Below, one piece after another: positions 32,967 through 41,071 of a stretch of 64,000 bases of DNA. Source of the stretch: Amycolatopsis deserti. Lineage in GTDB: Bacteria > Actinomycetota > Actinomycetes > Mycobacteriales > Pseudonocardiaceae. A program made the position numbers and the translations under genes. Location of the stretch: positions 414,048-478,047 of the forward strand of contig NZ_BNAU01000005.1 of NCBI RefSeq assembly GCF_014653945.1, read 5' to 3'. The number at the start of each line of letters is the position of its first letter. The first letter of the stretch is position 1. The notes below the pieces were generated by a model. It was not told where the DNA came from and made no database searches. It was given only the letters and a program-made list of their open reading frames with translations.

Positions 32967-33396
32967 GCAGCGGCTTCGGCGGGTAGCTGCGCAGCACGAG
33001 CGACGTGGTGACCGGCCCGAAGCGGGCCAGCGAGTCCACGACCTGCTCGAGCCGTTCGGCGTGCGTGCAGTGCACGTCGAACAGCAGGCAGTCCTCGCCG
33101 GTCACCCGGACCGTCGAGACGACGTCGGGTATCCGCTCGGCGAGGGCGAGCGCCTTCGCCAGCTGGGCGTGCGTGGTGCGCAACCGGACGACGGCGTGGA
33201 TGTTCAACCCGACCGCGGCCGGGTCGACGACGGCGCGGTAGCCGAGGATGACGCCGCTCTTCTCCAGGCGCTGGATGCGCGCGGCGGCCGCCGGCTGGGA
33301 CAGCCCCACCCGGCGGCCCACCTCGGCGCCGCTGAGCCGGCCGTCGGCCTGCAGCAACTCCAGGATCGCGCGGTCGATCTCGTCGAGTGATTCCAT
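32956..33396 (-). CDS. Lrp/AsnC family regulator
   Basis: A 146-residue feast/famine regulator. The N-terminal helix-turn-helix is LDEIDRAILELLQADGRLSG and VGRRVGLSQPAAAARIQRL (about residues 3-50). The C-terminal RAM ligand-binding domain (about 65-140) starts NIHAVVRLRTTHAQL. ATG at 33396 is preferred; GTG at 33411 would add five residues. Targets unknown, probably an amino-acid transporter or enzyme elsewhere. It is convergent with rtcB and divergent from the hydrolase at 33521. Confidence 0.9.
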   Translation of the reverse strand: MESLDEIDRAILELLQADGRLSGAEVGRRVGLSQPAAAARIQRLEKSGVILGYRAVVDPAAVGLNIHAVVRLRTTHAQLAKALALAERIPDVVSTVRVTGEDCLLFDVHCTHAERLEQVVDSLARFGPVTTSLVLRSYPPKPLPTP

Positions 33397-33520
33397 CGTT
33401 GTCGCCGCCACTTCCCTTGAGATCGCTCGCCAGGCCCGTCACGCACAGCTGGTCCATCGACAATCCCCTCGGTCGGCGGCCGCGAGGTGCGGGCGCCACG
33501 AGTGGAAGCGGCGGTGGACG

Positions 33521-34063
33521 TTGGTCGCGTACGTCATCATCCCGGGCATCGACGGATCGGACGAGAAGCACTGGCAGACCGCGTGGGAGGCGCGGTGGGG
33601 CGCCTCGGCCATCCGGATCGGCCCGGCCTCCTGGGCAGAGCCGGACCTCGCGGACTGGGTGGGCGCGGTCGGGGCCGCCCATACGGCCGCGGTGCGCCGT
33701 GACGACCGGGTAGTGCTGGTGGCGCACAGTCTCGGCTGCTGGGCGGCCGCCGAGTGGCTGATCTCGGCACCACCGCACGGCGTCGCCGCCTTCCTGGTCG
33801 CGCCACCGGATCCGCGGGGACCGGCGTTCCCCCGCCAGGCCGCGCCGACATTCGCGGACCTGCGGGCCCTGCCATTGCCCTGCCCCGGCCTGCTCGTCGC
33901 GAGCGACGACGACCCCTACTGCGACCCGGCGGCGTCCGCCGCGCTCGCCGACGCGTGGGGAGTCCCCCGGCGCGTGCTCGCCGGGCACGGCCACATCAAC
34001 TCCGGCAGCGGCCTCGGCGCGTGGACGGCCGGCCTAGACCTCCTCGCCGAGGTCGCCGGCTGA
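33521..34063 (+). CDS. RBBP9/YdeN-like serine alpha/beta hydrolase
   Basis: A 180-residue small alpha/beta hydrolase. It begins YVIIPGIDGSDEKHWQTAWE, the RBBP9/YdeN signature. The nucleophile is Ser in LVAHSLGCWAAAEW, the acid is Asp in ASDDDPYC, and His is in GHGHINSGSGLG. Proteins of this family are small serine hydrolases of unclear natural substrate. The only usable start is TTG at 33521 with GGTGG just upstream, so the exact N-terminus is tentative. Its stop is one base from the convergent DUF4865 gene. Confidence 0.82.
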   Translation: MVAYVIIPGIDGSDEKHWQTAWEARWGASAIRIGPASWAEPDLADWVGAVGAAHTAAVRRDDRVVLVAHSLGCWAAAEWLISAPPHGVAAFLVAPPDPRGPAFPRQAAPTFADLRALPLPCPGLLVASDDDPYCDPAASAALADAWGVPRRVLAGHGHINSGSGLGAWTAGLDLLAEVAG

Positions 34064-34064
34064 G

Positions 34065-34625
34065 CTACCACTGCCGTCCGACGCGCACGGCGGCCAGCTC
34101 CGGCGCGGACAGGTGCAGCACCTCGTACCGCTCGGTGGCTTCGCCGTCGTGCTCACCGAGGACGAACCACACCAGCTGCCAGTGGTGCGGGTCCAGCGCG
34201 AGCGCCACGCTGTGCACACCTGTCCCGCGAGCGATCACCGGCAACCCGGCGAGCGCCTCTTCGACCGCGCTCGCCGGGTCGCCCTCCGCGATCGGCGTGA
34301 TGAGACGGGACGCCCGCCGGGGCACCGTGCCGAACGCCGGGCCGGGTTCGAACGCCAGGCCCGTCCAGTGCCGCACCACCGGGCGGCCGAAGTCCCGCAC
34401 GATGTTGTGGAAACCACCACCGCCCACCAGGAACTCGGCCATCCGGCCGGTGTCGCGCCACAGGTAGAACGGCGCGTACTGGTTCGGACCCTCACGGACG
34501 AGGTACGCCTTCAGGCCGAGGCCCGCGCGGTCGTCCAGGGCGTGCCCGCGTTCGGCCACCCGCTTGCGGATGAGGCCCATGTCGTAGTCGGCCGGCAGGC
34601 TGATCTCGTACTGCTTGGCGTACAC
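34065..34625 (-). CDS. DUF4865 family protein
   Basis: A 186-residue protein of the actinobacterial/Gram-positive DUF4865 family: YAKQYEISLPADYDM at the start, GLGLKAYLVREG, NQYAPFYLWRDTGRM and IVRDFGRPVVRHW. Function unknown, possibly monooxygenase-like in fold. GTG at 34625; TACACT lies seven bases upstream, suggesting a leaderless transcript whose promoter lies inside the 3' end of the methyltransferase gene. DUF4865 genes usually sit next to a regulator or oxidoreductase; here no such link is clear. Confidence 0.85.
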   Translation of the reverse strand: MYAKQYEISLPADYDMGLIRKRVAERGHALDDRAGLGLKAYLVREGPNQYAPFYLWRDTGRMAEFLVGGGGFHNIVRDFGRPVVRHWTGLAFEPGPAFGTVPRRASRLITPIAEGDPASAVEEALAGLPVIARGTGVHSVALALDPHHWQLVWFVLGEHDGEATERYEVLHLSAPELAAVRVGRQW

Positions 34626-34639
34626 CCGGGCGAGTGTAC

Positions 34640-35371
34640 CTACTGGTATGTACGAAGAACATAGCCGGTGTACTGGTACTCCCCGCCGTGCTCGCGCCGC
34701 ATGGCGATCTCCGCCCGCGCCGCGGCGACCGCCTGGGCCATCGCGGGATCACTGGTGTCGGCGGCGTCGGCCCGGGCCTCCAGGTGGTCGTAGAACTCGT
34801 CGAACCAGTCGCTGTCCGGTTGCGGCAGCACCGCGTCCACCCGGTAGCCGGCGGCCTCCGCGGCGGCGGTGTTCTGCTCGGTCGTCCGCAGTGGATACTG
34901 CGGGTCCCAGAACTCCCGGGCCGCGGCGGACGGTGAGCCGGTGGACCACTCGCATTCGGTGAGGACGAGCGTGCCGCCGGGCTTGAGCAGCCTCTTCCAG
35001 GTGCGCAGCGCGCTGTCGAACCCCAGCACGAACACCGAGCTCTCGGCCCACAGGAGGTCGAACGCGCCGTCCGGGAACGGCGGCTCGGCCATCGAGGCGT
35101 TGACGGTCTCCACGTCGAGCCCGTCGGCCGCCCGGGCGAGGTCGTCGAGGAACGGCTGGTGGGTGTCGAGGCCGGTCACCCGAGCGCCGGCCTTCGCCAG
35201 CAGCAGCGCCGACCGGCCGGGGCCGCATCCGAGGTCGAGCACGCGGGGCCGCTCGGGCAGCGGCGCGGCGAGTTCGAGGAGGCGGAGGGTGGTGGCGTCC
35301 GAACCCGGGCCCTGCCGCGGCAGGCCGTGGAACAACGCGAAGAACGCTTCGGTCACGTGCGGCAGCCTCAC
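34640..35371 (-). CDS. Class I SAM-dependent methyltransferase
   Basis: A 243-residue methyltransferase. Motif I is RVLDLGCGPGRSALLLA (about residues 42-59), motif II acidic residue is in TGLDTHQPF, and post-I regions FDLLWAESSVFVLGF and LKPGGTLVLTECEW follow. Substrate unknown. It lies 14 bp upstream of DUF4865 on the same strand, but a separate promoter for DUF4865 seems to overlap its end. GTG at 35371 is the likely start. Confidence 0.87.
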   Translation of the reverse strand: MRLPHVTEAFFALFHGLPRQGPGSDATTLRLLELAAPLPERPRVLDLGCGPGRSALLLAKAGARVTGLDTHQPFLDDLARAADGLDVETVNASMAEPPFPDGAFDLLWAESSVFVLGFDSALRTWKRLLKPGGTLVLTECEWSTGSPSAAAREFWDPQYPLRTTEQNTAAAEAAGYRVDAVLPQPDSDWFDEFYDHLEARADAADTSDPAMAQAVAAARAEIAMRREHGGEYQYTGYVLRTYQ

Positions 35372-35402
35372 GTGCCCCGTGACGGCCGCGCAACCGGATT
35401 TT

Positions 35403-35783
35403 TCAGCCGGCCAGGTCGACCTCGGCGACCAGCACGCCGTGGTGGTCGTGCAGATCGACGCACCAGGTGCGGGCGAGGCTGTCGAGGATGTGCAGCGGGA
35501 GCCGCAGCGCCGCGTGACCCGGCAAGGTGCGGCACCGCAGCTCGCGGATCTCGGCCCGCAGGCTCACACCCTCGGTGTGCCGCAGCCGGACGGTGAACGG
35601 CGGGTGGGCGTGACGGCAGGCGAGACTGGCGAGGGTGTCGACGACGACGAGCGCCCGCGCGACCGCATCCTCGTCTTCCTCCCCCAGGAGTTCGCGGAGG
35701 TGCCGCCGGAGCCCGGCGAGGTGGGGCGCGCCCAGCAGGGGCACGCCGCTGGTTCTGTCACAGATCTGGGCTGAGTCCGGCAA
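35403..35783 (-). CDS. Degenerate RsbW/HATPase-fold protein
   Basis: A protein of about 126 residues whose pattern (LRRHLRELLGEEDEDAVA, VVVDTLASLACRHAH, then LHILDSLARTWCVDLHDHHG) follows the anti-sigma/serine-kinase HATPase fold of actinobacterial RsbW-like proteins. The N-box Asn is replaced (LACRHAH instead of LVxNAxxHA) and no DxGxG is present, so ATP binding is doubtful. TTG at 35783 with GGAGG six bases upstream is the best start; TTG at 35807 is the longer option. Function unknown; a former anti-sigma partner is a guess. Confidence 0.6.
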   Translation of the reverse strand: MPDSAQICDRTSGVPLLGAPHLAGLRRHLRELLGEEDEDAVARALVVVDTLASLACRHAHPPFTVRLRHTEGVSLRAEIRELRCRTLPGHAALRLPLHILDSLARTWCVDLHDHHGVLVAEVDLAG

Positions 35784-35861
35784 GACGGTCCTCCGCTGTT
35801 CCTTCAACGGGCGTGGAGCGTCGTTGTACCCCGGTCAAGGGAACGCGAAACCTGCTCGTGG

Positions 35862-36341
35862 TCAGCGGACCAGGTCCGGCGCCGCGTCCGCGATCCGCTG
35901 CCGCATGGGCCGCGCACGCAACGCCTCGATCGCCTCGTCGACCAGCCGGCTCAGCGGATAGGCCAGCCCGGCTTCGAAATCTTTCGCCGCCGCGGTGGTC
36001 GCCGCCCACTCCGCGTCCAGCACGGGCAGCAGCTCCTCCGCCTTGGGTGTCAGGTGGACGATGCGGTGGCGGGCGTCGGCGCCCGGGCTGAGCGTCACCA
36101 GTTCCGCCTTGGCCATCTGCGCGACCGTCTGGCTCGCCGCCGAGTGGGTGACCCCGATCGCGGCGGCCAGGTCCCGGATCGGCTGGGGACCCGAGGTCGC
36201 CAGGGTCCGGACCACCGGCGTGAACCGCGGCCGGAACCAGGCCAGCCCGAGGTCGGCGTAGACGGCGGCGACGTCGCCGTCCAGGAGTTCCAGCAGGTGC
36301 CGCAGCCGGGTGGCGAGCAGTTCGGGACCGGGGATTGTCAC
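35862..36341 (-). CDS. MarR family transcriptional regulator
   Basis: A 159-residue MarR-type regulator with the winged helix around IRDLAAAIGVTHSAASQTVAQM (read as two short blocks, residues 50-72) and DARHRIVHLTPKAEELLPV in the wing and next helix. GTG at 36341 is the start. It is divergent from the proline iminopeptidase gene with 38 bp between starts, and a palindrome lies in this spacer, so it probably represses itself and that gene. Ligand unknown. Confidence 0.88.
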   Translation of the reverse strand: MTIPGPELLATRLRHLLELLDGDVAAVYADLGLAWFRPRFTPVVRTLATSGPQPIRDLAAAIGVTHSAASQTVAQMAKAELVTLSPGADARHRIVHLTPKAEELLPVLDAEWAATTAAAKDFEAGLAYPLSRLVDEAIEALRARPMRQRIADAAPDLVR

Positions 36342-36352
36342 AGCGCTAATAT

Positions 36353-36364
36353 AACAGCACTGTT
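36353..36364. promoter_or_regulatory. Palindrome AACAG-CA-CTGTT between marR and pip
   Basis: Perfect 5-bp arms around a 2-bp centre, in an AT-richer spacer of 38 bp between divergent starts (GTG 36341 and ATG 36380). The wider sequence AT-AACAGCACTGTT-GCAT is partly symmetric too. Size and location fit a MarR operator that would cover both promoters. Confidence 0.6.
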
Positions 36365-36379
36365 GCATCTGGAGGGACC

Positions 36380-37354
36380 ATGACCCAGCTCCACCCCATC
36401 GCCGAACCCCACACCGAAGGCATGCTGGACGTCGGCGACGGCAACCGGATCCACTGGGCCGAGTGCGGCAACCCCGACGGCAAACCCGCGGTGTTCGTCC
36501 ACGGCGGCCCCGGTTCGGGCGCCTGGACCAATTCACGCGGCTACTTCGACCCGGAACGCTACCGGATCATCCTGTTCAGCCAGCGCAACTGCGGCCGCAG
36601 CACACCGCACGCGAGCGATCCGGCGACCGACCTGACCCACAACACGACCGAGCACCTGATCGCGGACATGGAACGGCTGCGCGAGCACCTGGACGTCGAG
36701 CAATGGCTGCTCTTCGGCGGTTCGTGGGGTTCGACGCTGCAACTCGCCTACGCGCAGCGGTATCCGGAGCGGGTCAGCGAGATCGTGATCGCCGGGGTCA
36801 CCACCACCCGCCGGCGCGAGATCGACTGGCTGTACAACGGGGTGGGCCGGTTCTTCCCGGCGGAGCTGGACCGGTTCCGGGCCGGAGCCGGTGACGTCGA
36901 GGGCGACACCTTCGACGTCCTCGCCGCGTACGCGCGCCTGCTGGCGGATCCGGATCCCGAGGTGCGCGCCACGGCCGCACGCGACTGGAGCACGTGGGAG
37001 GACGCGGCGATTTCGCTGGAACCCAACGGCGTGCCGAACTCCTACAGCGACCGGCCGTCCCGCGACCTGCTGGCGATGACCCGGATCTGCGCGCACTACT
37101 TCTCCAATGCCGCCTGGCTGGAGGAGGGCGTGCTGATCCGGGAGGCCCACCGGCTCAAGGGGATTCCCGGGAAGCTCATCCACGGCCGGCTCGACCTGTC
37201 CGGCCCGGTGGAGACCGCGTGGGAGCTGACCAAGGTGTGGCCGGACGCCGAACTGATCGTGATCGACGATTCCGGCCACACCGGCAGCGACGCGATGCGG
37301 GCGGCGATGCGCGCCGCCCTCGACGAGTTCGCGGTCAGGCCAGCTCGGGGATGA
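36380..37354 (+). CDS. pip: Proline iminopeptidase
   Basis: A 324-residue alpha/beta hydrolase of the proline iminopeptidase (S33) family, releasing N-terminal proline from peptides in the cytoplasm. Oxyanion region HGGPGSGA is at 41-48. The nucleophile S115 is in GGSWGS. Asp is in GRLDLSGPV and His in DSGHTGSD near the end. The usual DQRGCGRS block reads FSQRNCGRS here, an uncommon change. ATG at 36380 has GGAGGGA upstream. It is under probable MarR control, and its end overlaps the LLM gene by 20 bp. Confidence 0.9.
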   Translation: MTQLHPIAEPHTEGMLDVGDGNRIHWAECGNPDGKPAVFVHGGPGSGAWTNSRGYFDPERYRIILFSQRNCGRSTPHASDPATDLTHNTTEHLIADMERLREHLDVEQWLLFGGSWGSTLQLAYAQRYPERVSEIVIAGVTTTRRREIDWLYNGVGRFFPAELDRFRAGAGDVEGDTFDVLAAYARLLADPDPEVRATAARDWSTWEDAAISLEPNGVPNSYSDRPSRDLLAMTRICAHYFSNAAWLEEGVLIREAHRLKGIPGKLIHGRLDLSGPVETAWELTKVWPDAELIVIDDSGHTGSDAMRAAMRAALDEFAVRPARG

Positions 37355-38321
37355 CCTTGTTGGTGAACAGCTCCACCGACGTGCGGTCGTAGGCGATGTC
37401 GGCGAAGTAGGTGATCGCGTACGTCATGCCCAGACCGCGCAGCTCGGTGAGCCGCTCGGCGATCTGCTCGGGGGTGCCGACCAGCGGCCCGTTCGCGAAC
37501 GAGGCGACGGTGCTCTCGAGCAGCTCGGCGGACAGGTGCGGCTCGTAGTGCGACCGGATCCACGCCAGGCGGTCGGCCACGTCCTTCTCGGTCTCGCCGA
37601 TGACGACGTTGTAGTTGGCCGAGCGGACGATGGCGTCGAAGTCGGTGCCCACCTCGGCGCAGTGCGCGGCGAGGACCTCGGACTTGTGCTTGAAGTCCGC
37701 CGGTGCGCCGGCGAAGTTGGTGTACTGGGCGTACCGGGCGGCGATCCGCAGCGTCTTCTTCTCGCCACCACCGGCGATCCACAGCGGGATCCCGCCGTCC
37801 TGCAGCGGCAGCGGGTAGGAGAGGGCGCCGTCGACCTGGTAGTACTTGCCGTCCAGGCTCGCCTTGCCCTCGGCCCACAGCTGCCGCATGATCTGCACGC
37901 CCTCGTCGAGCATGCCGAGCCGCTGGCCGGCGGACGGGAAGCCGTAGCCGTAGGCCCGCCACTCGTGCTCGTACCAGCCGGCGCCGATGCCCATCTCGAC
38001 GCGGCCGCCCGAGATGACGTCCGTGGTCGCCGCGACCTTCGCCAGGTAGGCCGGGTTGCGGTAGCTCATGCAGGTGCACATCTGGCCCAGCCGGACGCGG
38101 CTCGTGGTCGCGCCGAGCGCCGCCATCAGCGACCACGCCTCGTGCGTGGCCTCCGCAAGCGGGGCGGGCACGGTGTGGAAGTGGTCGTACACCCACACCG
38201 ACTCGTACGGCCCGTTCTCGGCGTACCGGGCGATGTCGAGCATGGTCTCCCACTGGCGGGCGGGCTCGATACCGGTCAGGTCCAGCCGCCAGCCCTGGGG
38301 AACGAAGAGTCCGAAGCGCAT
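37335..38321 (-). CDS. LLM class F420-dependent oxidoreductase
   Basis: A 328-residue luciferase-like TIM-barrel flavin/F420 oxidoreductase. It starts MRFGLFVPQGWRLDL; RVRLGQMCTCMSYRNPAYLA and GGRVEMGIGAGWYEHEWRAY are the characteristic cofactor-binding blocks of the F420 subgroup, and GIPLWIAGGGEKKTLRIAAR follows. Substrate unknown. ATG at 38321 is the start. Convergent with pip; upstream is a 376-bp gap without a gene. Confidence 0.92.
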   Translation of the reverse strand: MRFGLFVPQGWRLDLTGIEPARQWETMLDIARYAENGPYESVWVYDHFHTVPAPLAEATHEAWSLMAALGATTSRVRLGQMCTCMSYRNPAYLAKVAATTDVISGGRVEMGIGAGWYEHEWRAYGYGFPSAGQRLGMLDEGVQIMRQLWAEGKASLDGKYYQVDGALSYPLPLQDGGIPLWIAGGGEKKTLRIAARYAQYTNFAGAPADFKHKSEVLAAHCAEVGTDFDAIVRSANYNVVIGETEKDVADRLAWIRSHYEPHLSAELLESTVASFANGPLVGTPEQIAERLTELRGLGMTYAITYFADIAYDRTSVELFTNKVIPELA

Positions 38322-38697
38322 GCGCCCAGCCTAGCCGGGCGAGGGTGAAGATCGAAAAAAGCCTTCATGTCCTTTTCGGACGTTTGGCCCGGTGCCGTGG
38401 CGCGGGCCCCTCAGCGGCTGATGCGGCCCGGCATCGGCTGGGGCTTGCTCGGCGGCGGCTGCGGGCTCGGTGGCCGGCGCTGCCACGGCCGTGAACTGGT
38501 CTTGCGCACCTGACCCCCCGGGACGGTCTCGACGACATTCGCTGGCGAAGACTAACCACACCCCGGGTGTGACTCACGCAGCCCACCCTGGTTCTGCGAC
38601 CAGAGTTACTGGTGTTACGGCTGGTGCGCCGCGAGAAGATCGACTCCCGAGAGTGTGACACAACGAACCCGGCGGCCGGGCCGGGGCTCCGGGGTGG
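38322..38697. other. 376-bp intergenic region with hairpins
   Basis: No convincing gene. On the minus strand GTCC-GAAAA-GGAC followed by TGAAGGCTTTTTT (about 38354-38384) looks like a short stem with a T run, the nearest thing to an intrinsic terminator in this window, but it points into the LLM gene start so may be regulatory. CACACCCCGGGTGTG near 38560-38574 is a near-perfect palindrome. The rest is GC-rich without pattern. Confidence 0.45.
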
Positions 38698-38958
38698 TCA
38701 GCCCGGCGCTGGCGAACGTCGCCAATCGCGGTACCGGTCCGGCAGGCAGACCGCGCAGGGCCGGTACCCCGCGGCGACGGCGGTCTCCTCGTCGGCGAAG
38801 AACACGCGGTGGCGGGCGTAGTGGCCGCGGGCCAGGGCGCGCCGGGCGGACGGGCAGGTGAGCAGACCGTAGATCCGCAGGCGCCGGTGCCCACCGAGGG
38901 TTCCGGGGACGGGACTGCGGTACGAACGCCCATCGGCGCCGAGCAGGGTGTAGGCCAT
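38698..38958 (-). CDS. Ada-type zinc-binding domain protein
   Basis: An 86-residue protein with one Ada metal-binding-like module: LTCPSARRALARGHYARHRVF read in short blocks as TCPSARRAL, HYARHRVFF and AAGYRPCAVC. Only three to four of the Ada Cys ligands are present (CPSA in place of Cys-x3-Cys start, then CAVC), so zinc may be bound by Cys/His. In Ada the domain accepts methyl groups from phosphotriesters, but stand-alone actinobacterial versions have no known job. Start ATG at 38958. Confidence 0.8.
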   Translation of the reverse strand: MAYTLLGADGRSYRSPVPGTLGGHRRLRIYGLLTCPSARRALARGHYARHRVFFADEETAVAAGYRPCAVCLPDRYRDWRRSPAPG

Positions 38959-39055
38959 CGGTTCGAGTCTGACGAGGGCGGGATCGGCCGGCTGGCGTCT
39001 TTCGGTCGTGACGTCAGCGGCCGCGCCGATCTCCGGTATCCCGCGCGTCTCCGCC

Positions 39056-39466
39056 TCAGTCCACAGTAGACCCGGTCGGCTCCCACAGGCCCGTGGCGCG
39101 GCCCGCTGCCACGTGCTCCGAGTACACCGCGACCTTGTGCCGGATCACCGCGAGGCTCTCCTCCAGCTCGGCGATCCGCTCCCGCACCCGCTCCTCGTGC
39201 TCCCGCAGCAACGCCAGCCGCTCGGACTCGTTGCCCGGCCCCTGCCGCACCAGGGCCGCGAACCGGCGGATCGCCTCCAGCGGCATGCCCGACGCGCGGA
39301 ACCGCGTGCAGTACTCCAGCCACTCGACGTCCGCCTCGCGGTAGACGCGGCGTCCGCTCGCGTCGCGGGAGACCGGGCTCGCCAGCAGGCCCTCCCGCTC
39401 GTACAGCCGCAGCGTGTGCACGCTCAGCCCGGTCCGCCGCGCGACCTCGCCGATGCTCAAGTCCAC
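39056..39466 (-). CDS. MerR family transcriptional regulator
   Basis: A 136-residue MerR-type regulator: N-terminal winged helix SIGEVARRTGLSVHTLRLYE and GLLASPVSRDASGRRVYRE, then the long dimer helix (SERLALLREHEERVRERI). It has no Cys metal-binding loop, so it resembles the organic-ligand/stress branch. GTG at 39466 is the start. It is divergent from the SDR gene at 39519, whose promoter has the MerR hallmark 19-bp spacer. It almost certainly controls that gene. Confidence 0.92.
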   Translation of the reverse strand: MDLSIGEVARRTGLSVHTLRLYEREGLLASPVSRDASGRRVYREADVEWLEYCTRFRASGMPLEAIRRFAALVRQGPGNESERLALLREHEERVRERIAELEESLAVIRHKVAVYSEHVAAGRATGLWEPTGSTVD

Positions 39467-39480
39467 TGTCCCAGCCTAAC

Positions 39481-39511
39481 TTGACCTAGACGCCGGTCTA
39501 ACTCCTAGCGT
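39481..39511 (+). promoter_or_regulatory. MerR-type promoter with 19-bp spacer for the SDR gene
   Basis: TTGACC (-35, 39481-39486) and TAGCGT (-10, 39506-39511) are separated by 19 bp, and the spacer holds the inverted repeat TAGAC-GCCG-GTCTA (39487-39500). An over-long spacer with a central dyad is the defining feature of MerR-activated promoters. The -10 ends seven bases before the SDR ATG, so the transcript is probably leaderless. Confidence 0.82.
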
Positions 39512-39518
39512 CGCCGGC

Positions 39519-40442
39519 ATGATCCAGAAACCCCTCGGCACCGGCTTCGGTGCCCGCACCACCGCCGACGAGGTCCTCGCCGGGGTGGACCTCACCGGCA
39601 AGCTCGCGATCGTCACCGGCGGCTACTCCGGCATCGGCCTGGCCGCCACCCGCGCGCTCACCCGCGCGGGCGCCCACGTCGTCGTTCCCGCGCGCCGCCC
39701 GGAAGCCGCGCGTGAAGCGGCCGAAGTGGACGAACTCGATCTCGCCGACCTCGGCAGCGTCCGCCGGTTCGCGGAGAACTTCCTCGCCTCCGGCCGCACC
39801 ATCGACATCCTCATCGCCGGCGCCGGCATCATGGCCGCCCCGGAAACCCGCGTCGGACCGGGCTGGGAGTCGCACTTCGCGGTCAACCACCTCGGCCACT
39901 TCGCGCTGGTCAACCTCCTCTGGCCGGCCCTCGCCCCGGGCGCGCGGGTCGTGGTGGTGGCCTCGGCCGGGCACCAGCTGTCGCCCATCCGCTGGGACGA
40001 CCTCCACTTCGACCGCGGCTACGACCGCTGGCTCGCCTACGCCCAGTCCAAAACGGCCAACGCCCTCTTCGCACTGCAGCTGGACGTCCTCGGCCGCGAC
40101 CGCGCCCGCGCGTTCTCCCTGCACCCGGGCGCGATCCTCACTCCCCTGCAACGGCACCTCGACACCGCCGACATGGTGGCCGCGGGTTGGATCGACGAAC
40201 ACGGCAACCCCGCCGACCCGAGCTTCAAGACCCCCGAGCAGGGCGCGGCCACCCAGGTCTGGGCCGCGACCTCACCCCAGCTCGACGGCCTCGGTGGCCT
40301 CTACTGCGAGGACTGCGACATCGCCGAGCCCACCGACAGCACGGAGATGATCGCCGGCGTGCGCGACTACGCGGTGGACCCCGCGCAGGCCGAGCGGCTC
40401 TGGGCACTGTCCGCCGAGCTGACCGGCGTCACGGCGTTCTGA
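39519..40442 (+). CDS. Short-chain dehydrogenase/reductase
   Basis: A 307-residue SDR, longer than the classical 250. Cofactor motif TGGYSGIG is at 33-40, NAG-type motif is replaced by GAGIMA (101-106), catalytic S149, Y174 and K178 lie in VASAGHQ and YAQSK. Arg residues in ARRPE suggest NADPH. Related proteins are annotated as retinol-dehydrogenase-like or light-dependent-protochlorophyllide-reductase-like oxidoreductases. Substrate unknown; MerR control hints at a detoxification role for a reactive carbonyl. Its end overlaps the HD-hydrolase gene by 14 bp. Confidence 0.9.
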   Translation: MIQKPLGTGFGARTTADEVLAGVDLTGKLAIVTGGYSGIGLAATRALTRAGAHVVVPARRPEAAREAAEVDELDLADLGSVRRFAENFLASGRTIDILIAGAGIMAAPETRVGPGWESHFAVNHLGHFALVNLLWPALAPGARVVVVASAGHQLSPIRWDDLHFDRGYDRWLAYAQSKTANALFALQLDVLGRDRARAFSLHPGAILTPLQRHLDTADMVAAGWIDEHGNPADPSFKTPEQGAATQVWAATSPQLDGLGGLYCEDCDIAEPTDSTEMIAGVRDYAVDPAQAERLWALSAELTGVTAF

Positions 40443-41064
40443 GCGACGCCAGCTCGCGCGCGAGGTTCGCCTTCGCCGTGGCTTCCCACCGCGACCGGGC
40501 GGCCGCCGTGGCGTACAGCGGGTCCCGCGCCAGCAGGTCCGCGAGCACGGCTGACCGCCCGGCACGCCACAACTCGTTCGAGATCGGGGCGTACTCGGCG
40601 TACACCGCGGCGCGGTAGCGGTCGTAGGTGGCTTCGTCGGCGCCGAGGATCGCGAGGTCGGCGTCCAGCAGCGCCAGCGCGGACAGGTCGCCGTCCGGGG
40701 CCGTGTGCGTCAGCGTGGCCAGCACCAGCTCCTCGACCCGCGACACGTGGTCGGCAGACACCCCCGCCCGGCGCAGCCACGAGACCGCCCATTCGGCGCT
40801 GCGCCGTTCGTCCTCACCCGGCCGCCCGTCGTACACGACGTCGTGCGCGGCGGCGGCCAGGGTGAGCACCGCGCGCTCCTCCGGCGGCAACCGCAGCTCC
40901 GCCGCGAGCGCCGCCGAATCCCGCAGCACCGCGAGCACGTGCGCCGTGTCGTGGTAACGGCGATGCGGCTCCGCGTACCGGGCGGCCAGTTCCGCCGCCG
41001 CGTCCGCCGCCACATCGCCGTCGCCACCGAGCGCCCGTACCGCGCTCACCCATTCCGTCCGCAC
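40429..41064 (-). CDS. Predicted metal-dependent HD-superfamily hydrolase
   Basis: A 211-residue HD-domain protein. The motif RYHDTAHV (H38) and AAAAHDVVYD (H74, D75) provide the metal ligands; DADLAILG holds the later Asp. This matches the COG4339 family of predicted phosphohydrolases, whose substrate is unknown. ATG at 41064 lies 7 bp from the stop of the FAD oxidoreductase, which precedes it on the same strand, so the two are likely co-transcribed. Confidence 0.88.
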   Translation of the reverse strand: MRTEWVSAVRALGGDGDVAADAAAELAARYAEPHRRYHDTAHVLAVLRDSAALAAELRLPPEERAVLTLAAAAHDVVYDGRPGEDERRSAEWAVSWLRRAGVSADHVSRVEELVLATLTHTAPDGDLSALALLDADLAILGADEATYDRYRAAVYAEYAPISNELWRAGRSAVLADLLARDPLYATAAARSRWEATAKANLARELASLRTP

Positions 41065-41071
41065 GCACCCA

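Noticed and set aside
38612..39069. Short plus-strand frames opposite the Ada-type protein
   Set aside because: Shadows of the zinc-binding gene with Arg/Ala-rich translation and no start context.
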